Part shown: positions 1 to 12,392 of the stretch, piece after piece
Layout: each line of letters opens with the position of its first letter
How positions within the stretch are numbered: position 1 is the stretch's first letter
Assembly (NCBI GenBank): GCA_946699065.1
Contig: CAMPDV010000004.1
Span: 1,364,001 to 1,428,000, forward strand
DNA length: 64,000 bases
From: Loxodes magnus
Taxonomy: Eukaryota; Ciliophora; Karyorelictea; Loxodida; Loxodidae
Direction of reading: 5' to 3'
Program-made: the position numbers and the translations under genes
The notes under the pieces: model-generated
The model's input: only the letters and a program-made list of their open reading frames with translations
Database searches by the model: none
Told to the model about the DNA's origin: nothing

Positions 1-292
1 AAAGTATTATAAGTCACAATAAAAATCTTAAAATACTTTAGTAATTAATAAACAAGCTAAGCTTCTAATCCTTTATATGTCTATATCTATTATTTATTGA
101 TAAAGCATATTAAAGATAATCATTCAGTAGACTTACTAAGAATCTTAACAGTTTTGCTTAACTCTAATTTAAATTAGTAAAAAGATGTAAAAGTAAAGGT
201 AAAATAATAAAGGCTTAAAGAAGCTTAAGTAATAGTTAAAGTAAGAAGGAATAAATGATAACTTATGCTTTACTTAAATTAAAATATTAGAA
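1..292. other. AT-rich leader before first gene
   Basis: Very AT-rich sequence with no protein-like reading in any frame under the TAA/TAG=Gln, TGA=Trp code and no recognisable RNA. It probably holds the promoter and 5' UTR of the START-like gene. I see no TATA-like or other element that stands out from the base composition. Confidence 0.5.
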
Positions 293-3200
293 ATGAAAGA
301 AATTTCAAATAACTCTTAGTTCACTGAAACAAAGGAAGAAATTTAGTAAAATGAAAATTATGTTCATAATGAGACTTAGACTTCATTAGAAAAGCCTGCT
401 CAAGCTGAAATATAAGGATTATAGAATAAGGAAAAAAAACTATATAAAAATAAAGCTTAATTAAGCTGCCAATTTTATCCAAAAATAAAAAGAAATCAGT
501 TTTTTATGAACAATTAGAGTGAAACTAGAAAATAGGATTTAGAAGTAATTCAATTCGCCTTAAAGTAACTGATTGGAGAGGAAAAAATAGAAAAAATAGA
601 AGAATAATAAAGGTAAAAAAGGCAAAAAAGTGAGGAATTATAATAGATTAGTTAAACCACTTAGAAAAAGGAAAAAAGAGCTTATTTCTCACGGAAAAAG
701 AAATTTAAAACTTCCCAAATTACTAAATTTTAGAGTTTACCAAACTTTTAAAGAATTCCTAAATTGAAATAGGATGCTAGAAATTTTGATCCAAGACTTG
801 CAGTTAATACAGCCAAATTTCAAGAAGTTTAAAATATAATTTAAAACAATCAAACAAACTCTGAACTATAGAATTTTAAGAACTTGAGCTTGTAGCATAA
901 GAATTCGTTCTCTTAGATATAAAGTACTTAAATGACTTAAAGAGAAAATTAGAGCTTATGAAGATAATAAGCATCAAGAACGTAAGCCATTAGCTTGAAT
1001 TTAACTACAAGATAAATTGCTAAAATTAAGTCAGAAAAATCTTTCCAAACTCTTTTGGTATTATAAGGTTAAAGCAATCCTTCAGGAGCTTGTGGAGAAT
1101 GACTTAAAAGAAAAAATGAGCAAATAATGGAAAAACTAAAGAAACTTAAGGATCAATCTCTAATATTGAATGCATTTAAAAGACCTAGTACAGCACCGGG
1201 ATAGCTTACATTAAGTCCTCCTATTTCTAGACCTTAGACGAGTTAAAAAAGCAGGACAAGATCATAGAAATCTTAAAGAGAAAGAGGAATAAATTCAGAT
1301 GATTATAGAAATATATCTGAAAGCTAAGTCCTCTTTAATATAGAAAGCTAGAATAGCAAACAACCAGTAGTAACTAAATATTTAACTTAAGACCAAATAT
1401 TACAAAATGTTAAGAAGTCAGTACTTGAACAGCTTGAGTATGATTTTCCTTAGCTTAAAAATAAACCGATGCTTAAATAGAACTAAAACGAAACACTTAA
1501 TTTAAATGAAAGCTTGAACAAATCTTAATTAAACGAGTTCTTTGAAAAATCTTAAGTTTAGTAAAACTAAGATACTGATTAAATTGAAAACTAAGAAATG
1601 CTCGTAGATTTGAAAGACTATACAGAAGCCTTGAAAGAAATAAGTTAGGAATAAGAATAAATATTATAAAGGCAGATTAAGCAGTAAAATGGAGATAAAG
1701 AACAAGATAATAAGCGAACTATTTAAAGTATGCAAAGCTCTAGAGGAAAGCAAAATCAAAACTTAAGCAATATGATTAAAAATAACAGTAACCAGCAATT
1801 TAATAGTATCTACAATATAAGAGGGGATTAATTCACTTGTTTAAACTAAACTTTAAGAGTTAAATCTTTAAACTCTTTTTTAAAATAGTAAAGACCAAAA
1901 ACAACTGAAAATTTCTATAGAAAGCAACCACCTTTAGAGTATCAGAGAAAAATAGTTGAGAATTAAATAATAGAAAAAGATTTTAAGCAAATAGAAGTAG
2001 AAAATTATAGTAATTAAGACAAAGCAGAGAATTAATAGCTTTAGCCTTTATAAAAAATAGACTCTAGGAAAGAATTAACTGAAAATAAAAATAAAATATA
2101 GATATAAGGAGAACAGAAAATAATTTAAACTAATGATAAAAGCTCATAGGATATTTTGGATAATTCTGTCTAGCTATCTCCTAAATTCGTCACTCAGAGT
2201 GTGAAATTACAGTCAGAACATGAAAAAATTATTCAACCAATCAAACAAGAAATCAATAGGTTTTAGAGCGAAATAAACGCTTTTAACCCAACGCTAAAGC
2301 AAAGCAAGCATTTAATCTATGTTAATAAATCACATAATAAAGGAAATGAGAATAATATTAAGAATAGGATAAAATAGTAGAGCAACATAATACCAAGAGT
2401 ATTTTATAAAAATAAGCCATCAGACTTGAGTGCAAATTACTCTAATATTTAGAAAAACAAAGAAGAGTTTCTAATGTCTTAAAAGGCATCTTATAAAGCA
2501 TAATCTTTCACGCTTTACCAAAAAATAGTGAAAAAACCCTTTTTAAAACAGAATTGAAAGTTGCCACAGAAAAATAAGACTCAAAGAGAGAGATTCCTTG
2601 TAGATTCCCAAATGCAAACAATAGAATAAATGGGATTGAATAGAACCTTCAACGAAAATATCATTGAATAAGCAAATCAAAATGTGAGTTATACAGCTCC
2701 AAAATTTGTTCCTCAGGTCATATTTAAAAATTAAGATAATGGAATATTTCATTAAATGATTAAATTATATAACTTGTTTAATATAAGTAAAAAGAAAATG
2801 GTAGATATTGATATAGAATTAAACTTAGTGGAGTAACTCTTTAATAATGATCAAATAATAGAAGCCTATAATAAGATTGTTAAATTAGAGAAACAATATC
2901 CAATTGAAATGCTAATTCAAACTACTGACTAGCAAAAACGCCAAAAAATAATGAATTTGTATAATAGTGAAATGAGTGCAATAGTTAAGCAGGATTACTT
3001 ATCAATCTGTGAACTTTTGCAACTTTGCGATAGTACTGAGCATTGAGAATTTACTAGTGATAAAGATGGGATAACTTCCTATGAATTAGATTCATGTGCA
3101 TTCACTTATAACACTTTTAGAGTAGATACAGTAATTTCTCAACCGTTGAATATTCTCTACTAAAGACTTCAAGAATTCAATTTAAGAAAGACTTGAAAAT

Positions 3201-3721
3201 TTTATATAAACCAAACCAAATTGGATTAAATTACTGATTTGAGGAAAATTGTCTAAGCACAGGTTGATTTTCTTTGACCTTTTAACTAAAGAGAAATAAT
3301 TTTTGGCACTTTTGGAACACAACTACCTGAAAGAAAGGCTGCAATACTAGTTTTTCAAAATTTAGATAACTATTCTGAATATTTATCATACACCATCCCA
3401 GATGAGGATTGAAATAAGATAAGAATGACTTTAAACATTGGATGCATATACTTGGAAGCGGTTGATAAATCAAATACTAAGCTTAAGTTCATATGCAATA
3501 TAGACCCAAAAATTGATTAGTTGCATGCATGAATAGTAGATTGCTATATTCATAGAGTCCTTGTCATGATTGTATCTAAATTGAGAAGTGAATGTAAAGA
3601 AACTAGCGACTGCTCGTAAAACTAAATCACTCTAAAATAAAAAGAGTGCTAAGACGTTATTCGGTAGAAATGCAAATCAATGCTTGGCTATAATTTCTAT
3701 GAAAATCTTATAGTCAACTGA
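293..3721 (+). CDS. START-like lipid-binding domain protein with long disordered N-terminal region
   Basis: Read with TAA/TAG=Gln and TGA=Trp this gives 1142 residues from ATG 293 to TGA 3719-3721, exactly in frame and without introns. Roughly the first 900 residues are low-complexity, rich in Gln, Asn, Lys and Ser. The C-terminal ~220 residues look folded and resemble START-family lipid-transfer domains: a segment FLWPFNQREIIF like the 'P-x-x-x-RD' strand of START domains, then alternating strands with TIPDEDWNKIR, and a last amphipathic helix beginning HAWIVDCYI. Several of these Trp are TGA. After the last TGA the sequence becomes intergenic in character, which is why I stop there. Function is inferred only: binding or moving a lipid, probably at a membrane. 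Assignment to START rather than another helix-grip fold is moderate. Confidence 0.72.
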
Positions 3722-6295
3722 ATAATAATTATTATACTTAATAGTAGGACTTAATATTTTAAATTTAGCTTTATTTAGCAATAAATATTGCTTTTTCTTG
3801 CTGCTCTTAAAGATTCTCTAACACAAGCTTCCCAATCTAATGCTTAAAGCTTCATAATCTATTAAATTTAATCTAGTATATTATTCTAGGTAGAAGTTAG
3901 CAGATTAATTTTATTTATTAATATTATTATCTATAAAGAAAATCAAGAGCTTACTTGCTTTTAGCTTTTGCTTTAAAACTTTATAATATATATCAGATAT
4001 TATTGAATATGACTTTATCTATATCTTTTATCTTTTTGATATATTAAGAAGGAAACCCTCTTAGCAGTAATATATTTTCCCAAATTTCAAACTATTTCTC
4101 TTAATTCTTAGAACTAATTTTTAATTTAGTTCTTCATGATTTGTAATTATTTTACTTAATAGTATCATGAAATCTTTTATTACCTGCAAGTAAAATAAAT
4201 ACGCTTTCAATATGCAGATTACTTCATTGAATTTTACCCTTTAGCAAAAAAATTTAAGTTGATTTTAAACAAATTAAAAAGTTTTTTAAAGGTTAATATA
4301 AAACTCTGTTATATGATAAAATTGAATTAAATAATATATTTATTATATTTATAATCTTTAGCCTATTTTTATTTTTAAATCTCTATTCTATTAATATCTT
4401 AAATGTTTGACTATTTAATTTTACTTTTTCTTAATAGTAGTCACTAAATAATTAATCCCTAAGGAATTCAAATAGTTTTTTATTTTCTAAATGCTTTATT
4501 AATATAATACTTTAAGTTTAATATTATCGTGGTAGTTTCTTCTAAATAAGTATTTTGGTTCTGAAAGCTATATTTTCCGGTATATATTTTAAATAAAATG
4601 CTATAAGTATATCTATATAATTACAAATACAGTTATGAAGTCTTCCTATATTATAATAACTTAGTTTTATTTAAATTCTATTAATCTAAATTACTCTTCT
4701 TTGATGTAGTATAAGTTTTAATTTAAGCAAGTTTTGAATGCTTTCATTATCCTTGATTATGAAGATAATTTATCTATGATAAAAGTAATTATTTGTATTA
4801 CTTCATTAATATGAAGTTTTCATTATTCTCTAAGCTAACTTGAAAGATCTTCGTTATTTAATTTTTTGTTTTTACGAACTAATTTGCTTTTGATTAAAAC
4901 TGCTTTTTGATTATTTAATGAAATTCTAAGAAACTATTGATTTGAATATCTATTAACTTAAATTAAAAAGATATCTCTAAGAAACTTTTTTAAACTAAAA
5001 GTATGCTTCTTCGAGTCTTAGGAGAATCCTATTTCTTTAAAGAAGCTAGTTTGATTTCAATCTATTAACTAGCCTTAATAATAAGACCTATACAAAATAT
5101 ATAGTGCAAATATTAAAGTATTCCCTTATAACTAAGGATTATGGATAAACTTAGCATTGTAATCTACAAGTATTTTAGACTGAGAAATGTAAAACTCTAT
5201 ATTTTTTTGCTTTACTTAATAACTCTTAGTAATAGGAATAGAGCTTTTATATTATGCTAGTCTTTGCTTTTAAGTTATTCTTATAATTACAGCATCAAGA
5301 AATTATCTAACTTACTTCTATTTCAAAATATAAAATAAGATATGCCAGTATTACAAATTACTTAGATCAAAGCTTCTTAGCTCTAAATTTATTATATCAT
5401 CATTTTGTTCATAAATCAAACTTTAAGCCTTTAGCTATTTGCAAAGAACATAAGCTTCAAGCTATAAATTTATCATGATAATGATAAAATAGCAAAACTT
5501 GCAGTAGAAGCAATAGAATTAAGAAGTCTAAACTATAAATAAAATAAATATTGAACTTTAATCTAAAGTTAACTATTGGGATTATGTTTGATGCTTTAAT
5601 AAATGTATAATTAAGCAATTGTAAAATCTATCTATAAATAAGCTTATTTTAGCTATTCAATAATATGATATCTAAAATATCTTCTTTTAAATTAGTTCCC
5701 TATAAATTATAAGCTTTACTGCTACCTAATTTATTTATTTTTATTTCACATTATGAAAAGAAATAAATACTTCAATAAGCGTTGGATAATATACTTATAC
5801 CTAACTCTTTCAATATTATATTTTATCTGCTTTAAATAAGTAAGGTAAAGCTAAAATTTTAAGAAGGAAAATAAATTAGTTAAATAGTTCTTATACTTAA
5901 CTATACAAATTTGATTAGTAATAGCTCTTCTATGCAAGAAGATCTAATTTTTAAGATTACATTAAATTAAGTTAAAGAAATTAGCTTTCAGATTATGCCT
6001 ATCTATTTTATCAACTAAAGCTATGCAAACTCATTAGCGCTATATTTTATCTATATTTAATTTTCAATTCATTTAGTTTCTGAAGCATTATTTAAAATGA
6101 ATATATTAGCAATAAACAAGTAAAGATAATACTGGGAATGTAAGCGTAGCTTTAATTTATAAATGCTTATATAATTAAAAGATTAAAGAGTAAATAAAAC
6201 TTTAATTTCTTATTAATAGTTAAAAATGCTCACTTTAAATATAAGCTACTGCTTAATCATAGAAACTCAAATAATTAATTAAATACTCTATTAAT
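3722..6295. other. Long intergenic spacer between convergent genes
   Basis: About 2.6 kb of very AT-rich DNA between the 3' ends of the START-like and kinesin genes. No frame gives sustained protein-like sequence; a minus-strand reading near 3790-3900 (starting MKLQALDWEACVRESLR) is short and could be chance or a relic. No RNA gene or repeat was recognised. Confidence 0.5.
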
Positions 6296-8733
6296 TCACC
6301 AAAATTTAGCATCGTTACTTTTGCAAAACTTATTAAATCTATCATAATCCTAACCAAATATGCTATTGTTTGTATAGAAACTTAAATCTGATCTTCTTCC
6401 CTCTTTTATAGTTTTAATAATATTCGTGCTTGTATTAAGATCGACTGATGGAAATAATTGTATGGGAATTGCCTTCTACTATTTAGAAATCTTGGTATTT
6501 TGATTAACTTCTGGCATAAATAACGATCTTTTCGAAGCACTCTTCATTTTGAGTTATATAACGCTTTTTTCTAATTATTTCATCTTTTAGTTTATATTTT
6601 AAACTTTATTGTCTTTCTGGTCTATATCTTATTTAAGCTGGCTTACTTAGTTATAAATCTAAATTTAAAATCACTTACTTATGCTCTTTCTGTGTTCATT
6701 TCTTGCAACTTTAACTCTAAGCCATTCATAGCTGGGCTTAGCTAACGTTAACTCTAACAATATTTGGTTTTTTTAGTTTCCAGCATTTTTTATAGCTATC
6801 ATATTTATCGATCTTTGGTTTCAATCTCATTTAAAAACCCTTTTCGTTCGTTTTCTATGCTTTAAGCTTTTTAATCTAGTTATTTTTGCAATGTTTCTAC
6901 AGTTTCCTATAGTTTTCCATTCTAATTCTCAAGATTTTAGGTTAGTTAAATTGAATCTTTTCTAAATTTATTGAAATCAGTTATACGACATTCACTTTGA
7001 TTCTAAATTTAATTTAAATCTTAATACTATTAGCTCTGCTCTTAATTAAGAAAGTAGCTTTTTTACTTTTCTAGATTTTCTTATTTTGCAAGACTAAAAT
7101 CAGTATCTTCAAGATTATTACTTATCTCCTACTAATCGTTTTTAAGAAAAGGTTATTAACTTCTTCTATCTTCTTCTGCTGTTATACTTTCACAAGTCGA
7201 CAGGCCTTCTTATTGAAATGTTTCTGTTCTATCTGTTAAAATTATACCTTCTCCCTCAGCAATGATTGTCTACTAAATTAAATCAGTAACTTCAATAGGT
7301 TATGACGTGCCTTTAATTTCTTATCTCTCAGTCATTTCTGAAATTTCTTGATTTCTGCAGAACATTTCATTAATTATTTCTTCCTTTTCCTGTCTTAGTT
7401 TGCAGATTTCCTCTTCCAATTGACATATTTTTGTATGCTATCTAAGAAGCAACAGAGTTACGCTTTCTTTTTCTTTTTATGGTTGCTTCAAAGTTGGAGT
7501 ATCTGGATTTTCCTTTTGTTGATATGATTAAGTTTATTCATTTTCAAGTAAAATGCCATTAGAAATAACTTCCTAGAAGTCTCTTACTATTTGTTAGTTA
7601 AATCTTTGCTCAATAAACTTGCAAGCATTTTATAAGATCTTTGCTAAGTTTTTTATTTTGGAGTCTGTCTTTTCAAGGAGAACCTCAAGTTCCTTGGCAC
7701 TTCTTTCTTGATTAATTACTGGTTTATTTTTTACGTTTTTAGCTCTTGCTCCAAATCTAAGAGTGGAAAGAGTCTCTCTAGCATTATACGAATTCATACT
7801 ACAACATATGATTAAAGTTGTTTTAGCATTACCTCCCAAAGATTCTTGGAGAATTCTGGTCAGCTTTGAGTCTCTGTAAGGAACAAAAGTAGAGTTCTTA
7901 TCTGAAAGAGCATTTATTACGTTTCCAAGGGCTGCTAAGCTTTTATTTATCATTTTTGCTTCTTCTAATTACTATCCTGTTACATTTGTTTTACCAACTT
8001 TTTCACTTCCAGCCAAATCAACAGAATACAATTTAGACAGTTTTACAGTATCATTAGATGTATCTTTTTAGAAAATAGTAGCTATGAAAATCGAATGAGA
8101 TCTTGAACTTCTATCATTCATCCTCGTACAAGCTATTGATCTATTCCGACCTCCAATTCTCATGACGTCCATCATTTATTCATCAGAATCGACATAAATT
8201 TCTGTACTGTCCTTAACATAAATTCCTCTTTATTTATCTTCCTTTATCATCAAATTGCTTTTTGCAGGTTCTATTAAATCATGAAGCTTTTCCATATAAA
8301 TCTCTAGAAATGATACTTTTACTTGAAACTATATTGTGGGAGGAGCTTCTTTGACTCCTTAAAAGAGAGCTCCCATCATTCTTGGAAGCACTCCCATTTA
8401 TTGAGGATCCTCTCGACCTCCTTCAGGACCTTCCATAGTATGAGTTTTTCCACTTCCTGTTTACCCATACGCAAAAATCGTTCCATTGTAACCTTACAAA
8501 ACTCCTTCAATTACAGGTTGGGTGGTCTGCTAAAAAATAAAAGCTTATGAATCTTCAGGTCCGAAAATATTATCAAACATGAACTCATGTGAAGTTTACT
8601 CTTCAGCGATATAGATACTAACAGTAGTATCGCTATAGTTAACGCAATTCTATCCTCTTTCTCCCATTTCCACTTTATTAATCGGTCTCAACCTACAACT
8701 AACTTTAATCCTAGTCTCATTATTTTTCAACAT
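6296..8733 (-). CDS. Kinesin heavy chain with N-terminal motor (kinesin-1-like)
   Basis: ATP-driven microtubule motor of 805 residues. The motor domain starts near residue 6 ([13 protein letters not shown]) and shows the P-loop GQTGSGKT at residues 90-97, switch I SSRSHS, and switch [10 protein letters not shown] followed by the relay helix [16 protein letters not shown]. The microtubule-binding region [16 protein letters not shown] is intact. After about residue 360 the protein is coiled-coil, with a Ser/Lys-rich tail. One 20-nt intron (6659-6678, GTAAGT...TTTAG on the minus strand) is required: only its removal restores the coiled-coil frame down to TGA 6296-6298, and the total is then an exact 806 codons. 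Internal TGA codons read as Trp. An N-terminal motor plus short N-terminus fits kinesin-1 or a close family; cargo is unknown. Convergent with the START-like gene. Confidence 0.93.
6659..6678 (-). other. 20-nt spliceosomal intron in kinesin
   Basis: Minus-strand sequence begins GTAAGTG and ends AAATTTAG. Its length is 3n+2. Without removal the downstream frame is nonsense-like; with removal it becomes a Lys/Gln-rich coiled coil ending at TGA in exact register. Confidence 0.85.
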
Positions 8734-10151
8734 TTTTTTAACTGGCTTGAAATTTCTAAAGTTTGCAAATATTTTAAAATAAAGCTTTATTTTAATAGAA
8801 ATCAAGTAAAGACTATGAATAAAATAAGAAAAAACCATGAGCTATATATAAAATAGTGACTATTAGCATTCAGCAAAATAGTCTATATAAATACCACTAG
8901 TATTATAGCCAGTATATAGCTACATGCAACTTTAACTTATTATAATCATTTAAAGTAACTTTTATTATTCTAAATATTCTAGATTGCGTAAGTCAGACTA
9001 ATGAATTGTGATTTTGATGAAAGCTTTTTATAATTCAGTTGAAAATAATTAAATCTATCTTCATAATATGTATTTAGTATCTTAGATAGATCTTATTTCT
9101 TATTTATTTCTAAGCAGATTTATTATTTGTTATCTAGCAGAGATAATATTTTATTTAATGAAGGGGATCTAGCTATAAAGATATCAACCGTATAACTATG
9201 ATACTGGAAGTATTTAATTGCTTTGAGCTAATTGTAGATAGATCAACAAATGCCTTTTTTTAGTTATTTTACTTAATACCTAATATTGTATTGCTTTTAA
9301 TTATACCTTTAAGTCAATAATAATTTTCCTTTAAGTCAATATTGCTAACATTTAAGAAAGGTAATTTTCTTATTTCTTATAACTCCTTTTATACAAAAAA
9401 GAAGTTTATCACTTAGTCAGTAAACAGGATTATTAATATAGTTAGAGAAGTTTTCTAAGAAATTAAGCAGTTTTTATTAATATTAACATATTTTCCTTCA
9501 ATTTAGAAGCTTGAATAGATACAATTTAATAAATAGTGAAAGCCTTAAAATTAAACTAAATAAGGTAACAATTTATACTTCTATCATTTACATATAACTC
9601 TAATTAGCACATATCTTATATATCTTATTGGATTATTACTACTCTTATAGGAAGAGTGCTAGTTAAAAATAAGATTTCAGTATCTTATTCTAATAAATTT
9701 CAAAAAATCTATCATCTTCCTAAATTAAGAAGTTAAATAAGAAATCTACTAGTTCTATAAATTTAAAGACATTTAGCTAAATAAATTTATATTGAAGCTC
9801 TGTATTTAGAAGAAAGTAGAGCATCATTAGAATAAATATTATAATAGGATAAAGATAGGAAACAGTAGTAAATAAAGACACTTTTAGCAGAGTAAGCAAC
9901 AAGAATCTATAGTCAGAATTATAAAAGAAAGTTAGCTTTAGATTATTATTTTATTTTCCTCTAACTATTACATTATGCTTATTTACTATATAACTATACC
10001 CTAATAATTAAATTCTCGCTGAAAAAATGTAAAACTAAATTGAGAAGAAATAGTGCGCTAGATTAAGAGAATGCTAGTATATAATAAAAGAGCATAAAAG
10101 ATATTAATGATTTATAAATGCTAATTTTAAAATATTTATTTGATATAGCTG
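8734..10151. other. Intergenic spacer with a possible coding fragment
   Basis: AT-rich spacer upstream of kinesin. Most of it has no protein-like reading. On the plus strand about 9780-9960 one frame reads as a charged helix (for example YLEESRASLEQILQQDK and TLLAEQATRIYSQNYKRK) without an obvious start or end. It may be an exon fragment, a decayed gene or chance; I did not annotate it as a gene. Confidence 0.35.
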
Positions 10152-11206
10152 TTAAGATATTTCTGGAACTTTCACTTTTTTACACTAAGATTGACAGAAC
10201 AAACACACTTGGTTGAACGCTTTGCTACATTTTTCACAAAATTCGTGACCACAAGGAATCATTACGTAGCTTATAATTCCATCACATTAAACACACTATA
10301 AAAGCTGTAAATACTCTAATTATAATGTCTTCATTTTTATCTGAAAATCCAAATTATTATAACTAAGTTAAAAAATTACCTTTAGTGTTATGGAGAAAAA
10401 TTACCTTCAACTATCGGTTACTAAATAGGCATAACTAACGGAGCTTAGTTTTAATCGTGTGCAAAAGGAATTTCTTTCACAAGATTATTAAAAGGTTATT
10501 AATTCTCCTATGGCTTATTACCAGGCTACTAATTAACTTACTTAAAGTTTCTTTCCTTTGCAGATTAAAATTATCTCTTATTTTTCTACCACTGCTATGC
10601 CTTTTAAGCTTATTACTCCTTTTAATTGTTTCACACTTTTAGCTAAGTCTCGCTAGAAATTAATCTGTCCTCTTCAGAATGATAGTAGTAACAGCTGTCA
10701 TTGTTTTAGCAATTTGCTAATTGGCAAGTTTGAGTCTTATAAAGCAGGGGATGATAGTTCTATTCATAAGAATTATGAGCTTTGAAGCATTTTTCTCCAA
10801 ATTTGCAGCTTAAAAGAGATAAACTGTTACATTTATCATAATAATAGTTTCATTTACCTGTCAAACTATCAAAAACTGGGATTCTTCTCTAATCGTTTAC
10901 ATCATGATAGTCATTGCAATCTCTCTAACAACCTTGCATTTAGCATCTTTTTGTTTTATAATCAAATATAAAAAATTTATGAGTTCCATTAGGTTCCTTT
11001 TCAAAAGCCTTATAGTTTAGTTAGATCTGCTATCTTTACAAACTTCCCATTCCCTTTTATAATCGAAATTGATTGATAACATCAAGAGTTAGATTCTTAT
11101 TTTAGGATTAGTAATCCTAGGCTTGCTGGCTTCATGGATCAGAAATTTCGTTTTTAGCAAGTCATGGATCTTCTTCTTATTTAGTAAAATCAGAATTTTT
11201 ATCCAT
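10152..11206 (-). CDS. CCCH zinc-finger protein with C-terminal RING (Unkempt-like)
   Basis: 345 residues. The N-terminal half has consecutive CCCH-type fingers of the Unkempt kind: FDYKTKRC...C...CNDYHDVND, then GKWNYYYDKCNS...C...GEKCFKAHN followed by HPLLYKTQTCQL and CYYYHSEEDR. The spacer is Gln/Asn-rich. The C-terminus is a C3HC4-type RING: CVQC, IPCGHEFCEKC, CLFC. Family knowledge: CCCH arrays bind RNA and RINGs recruit E2 enzymes, so RNA-linked ubiquitin ligase or scaffold function is likely. A 17-nt intron (10363-10379) between spacer and RING is required for the frame. There is no in-frame TGA after the RING; I end at TAA 10152-10154, 12 codons past the RING (a TAG 10 codons earlier is an alternative). 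The exact 3' end is uncertain. Confidence 0.85.
10363..10379 (-). other. 17-nt intron in the CCCH/RING gene
   Basis: Minus-strand GTAATTTTTTAACTTAG. Removing it (3n+2) joins the Gln/Pro-rich spacer to the RING domain in frame and makes the whole gene an exact number of codons. Confidence 0.8.
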
Positions 11207-11480
11207 TATAGAAATGAGCAAATATATTATAATATAATTACTTTAGCCTCTACTTTCCTTATATGCTTCTCTACTAAATACATCAACTAAAATTTATTCT
11301 CAGTTGGTGTATTTTATATCATTAGCTCTTTAGAATTAATACATATAGAATATACGATGAAGTAAAAAGGAAAGCTATAAATGCTGATATTTTGCATGTC
11401 TTATATGGTGAAGAGGTTAGAGTGTTATGATAAAGTAAAATTATAATAAAATGGGAATATCTAAATGTTTTTTCGAATGT

Positions 11481-12392
11481 TCAAATTAGGGATTTGAATA
11501 AATACTGATCAGCATGCTTTTTTATGAAAGGATGTTCTAACAACTCTTGTACTGTAGATCTTTCTTGAGGGTTCTTTATCAAGCATCTGAAAATGAAGTC
11601 TCTGAACTCATCACTAAATGTCTCAGGGAGTGTTGGTGAAGGATTACTTGTTATCTTATTCATTAAGTCTCAGAATTCTATATTTTATGAATTTTCGGCT
11701 TGATATGGAAATCTGCCAATAGCACATTCCATTAAAGTAATACCAAGACTCCAAACATCTGAAGCAAAGCCATGGTTTCCCGCCTCAATTCTTTCAGGAC
11801 TCATATAAGTAATAGTACCTACATAAGTTTGAGTAATTGAAGTTGTGTCTTTTAATTCTGCACATACTCCAAAATCTGATATTTAAATACCTCCTTAAGA
11901 GTTAATCAATATATTTGCTGGCTTTATATCTCGATGAACAATTCTTTTAATCTTATGCAAATAGCAGAGTCCAGTAAGAACTTACCAAGCTATATAAGCT
12001 AGAACTTCCTCTTTCAAGGTCCCATACTTGAGAAGTAAATCTTTAAGACTTCCTTTATCCATATATTCTAATGCCATATATAAAGTATTTTGTTGAATTG
12101 CCGATCCAAAATATCTAACTATGTTAGCATGTTGACATGATCTCATAGCAATAATTTCCTTTTCTAATAACTTCCTAGCTTCTACTTCAGATAAAATAGG
12201 TATTAATTTTATAGCATGTGTTACTTAGGTTGGCTTATGGAATGCTTTTACAACTTTTCCTTAAGATCCTTTTCCTATTTCCTCATTACTAATTTCATAT
12301 TCCTCAAGGTTTAAGTCAGCTTTTTCAATTTCGAATTGCTCTTACACTTTTTAAGTTTATATTCCAAGTCCAAATTCTTTCTTTTTTGACAT
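11481..12392 (-). CDS. MAP kinase kinase-like (STE7/MEK-type) protein kinase
   Basis: 303 residues, essentially only a kinase domain with a ~35-residue N-terminal extension. Visible motifs in order: glycine loop IGKGSQGKV, VAIK-type lysine in HAIKLI, alphaC Glu in EKEIIAMRSC, catalytic loop HRDIKPANIL, DFG in SDFGVCAEL, activation segment TSITQTYVGT and the P+1 loop TYMSPERI, then DVWSLG. The DFGV-x-AxL and GTxTYMSPERI patterns are hallmarks of MAP2K proteins, which phosphorylate MAP kinases on Thr and Tyr. Ser/Thr residues in the activation segment could be phosphorylated by a MAP3K. The gene ends at TGA right after LFKSLI; a downstream in-frame TGA in FWDLMNK is Trp. The start is the first Met before a Lys-rich docking-like N-terminus. 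Confidence 0.93.
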
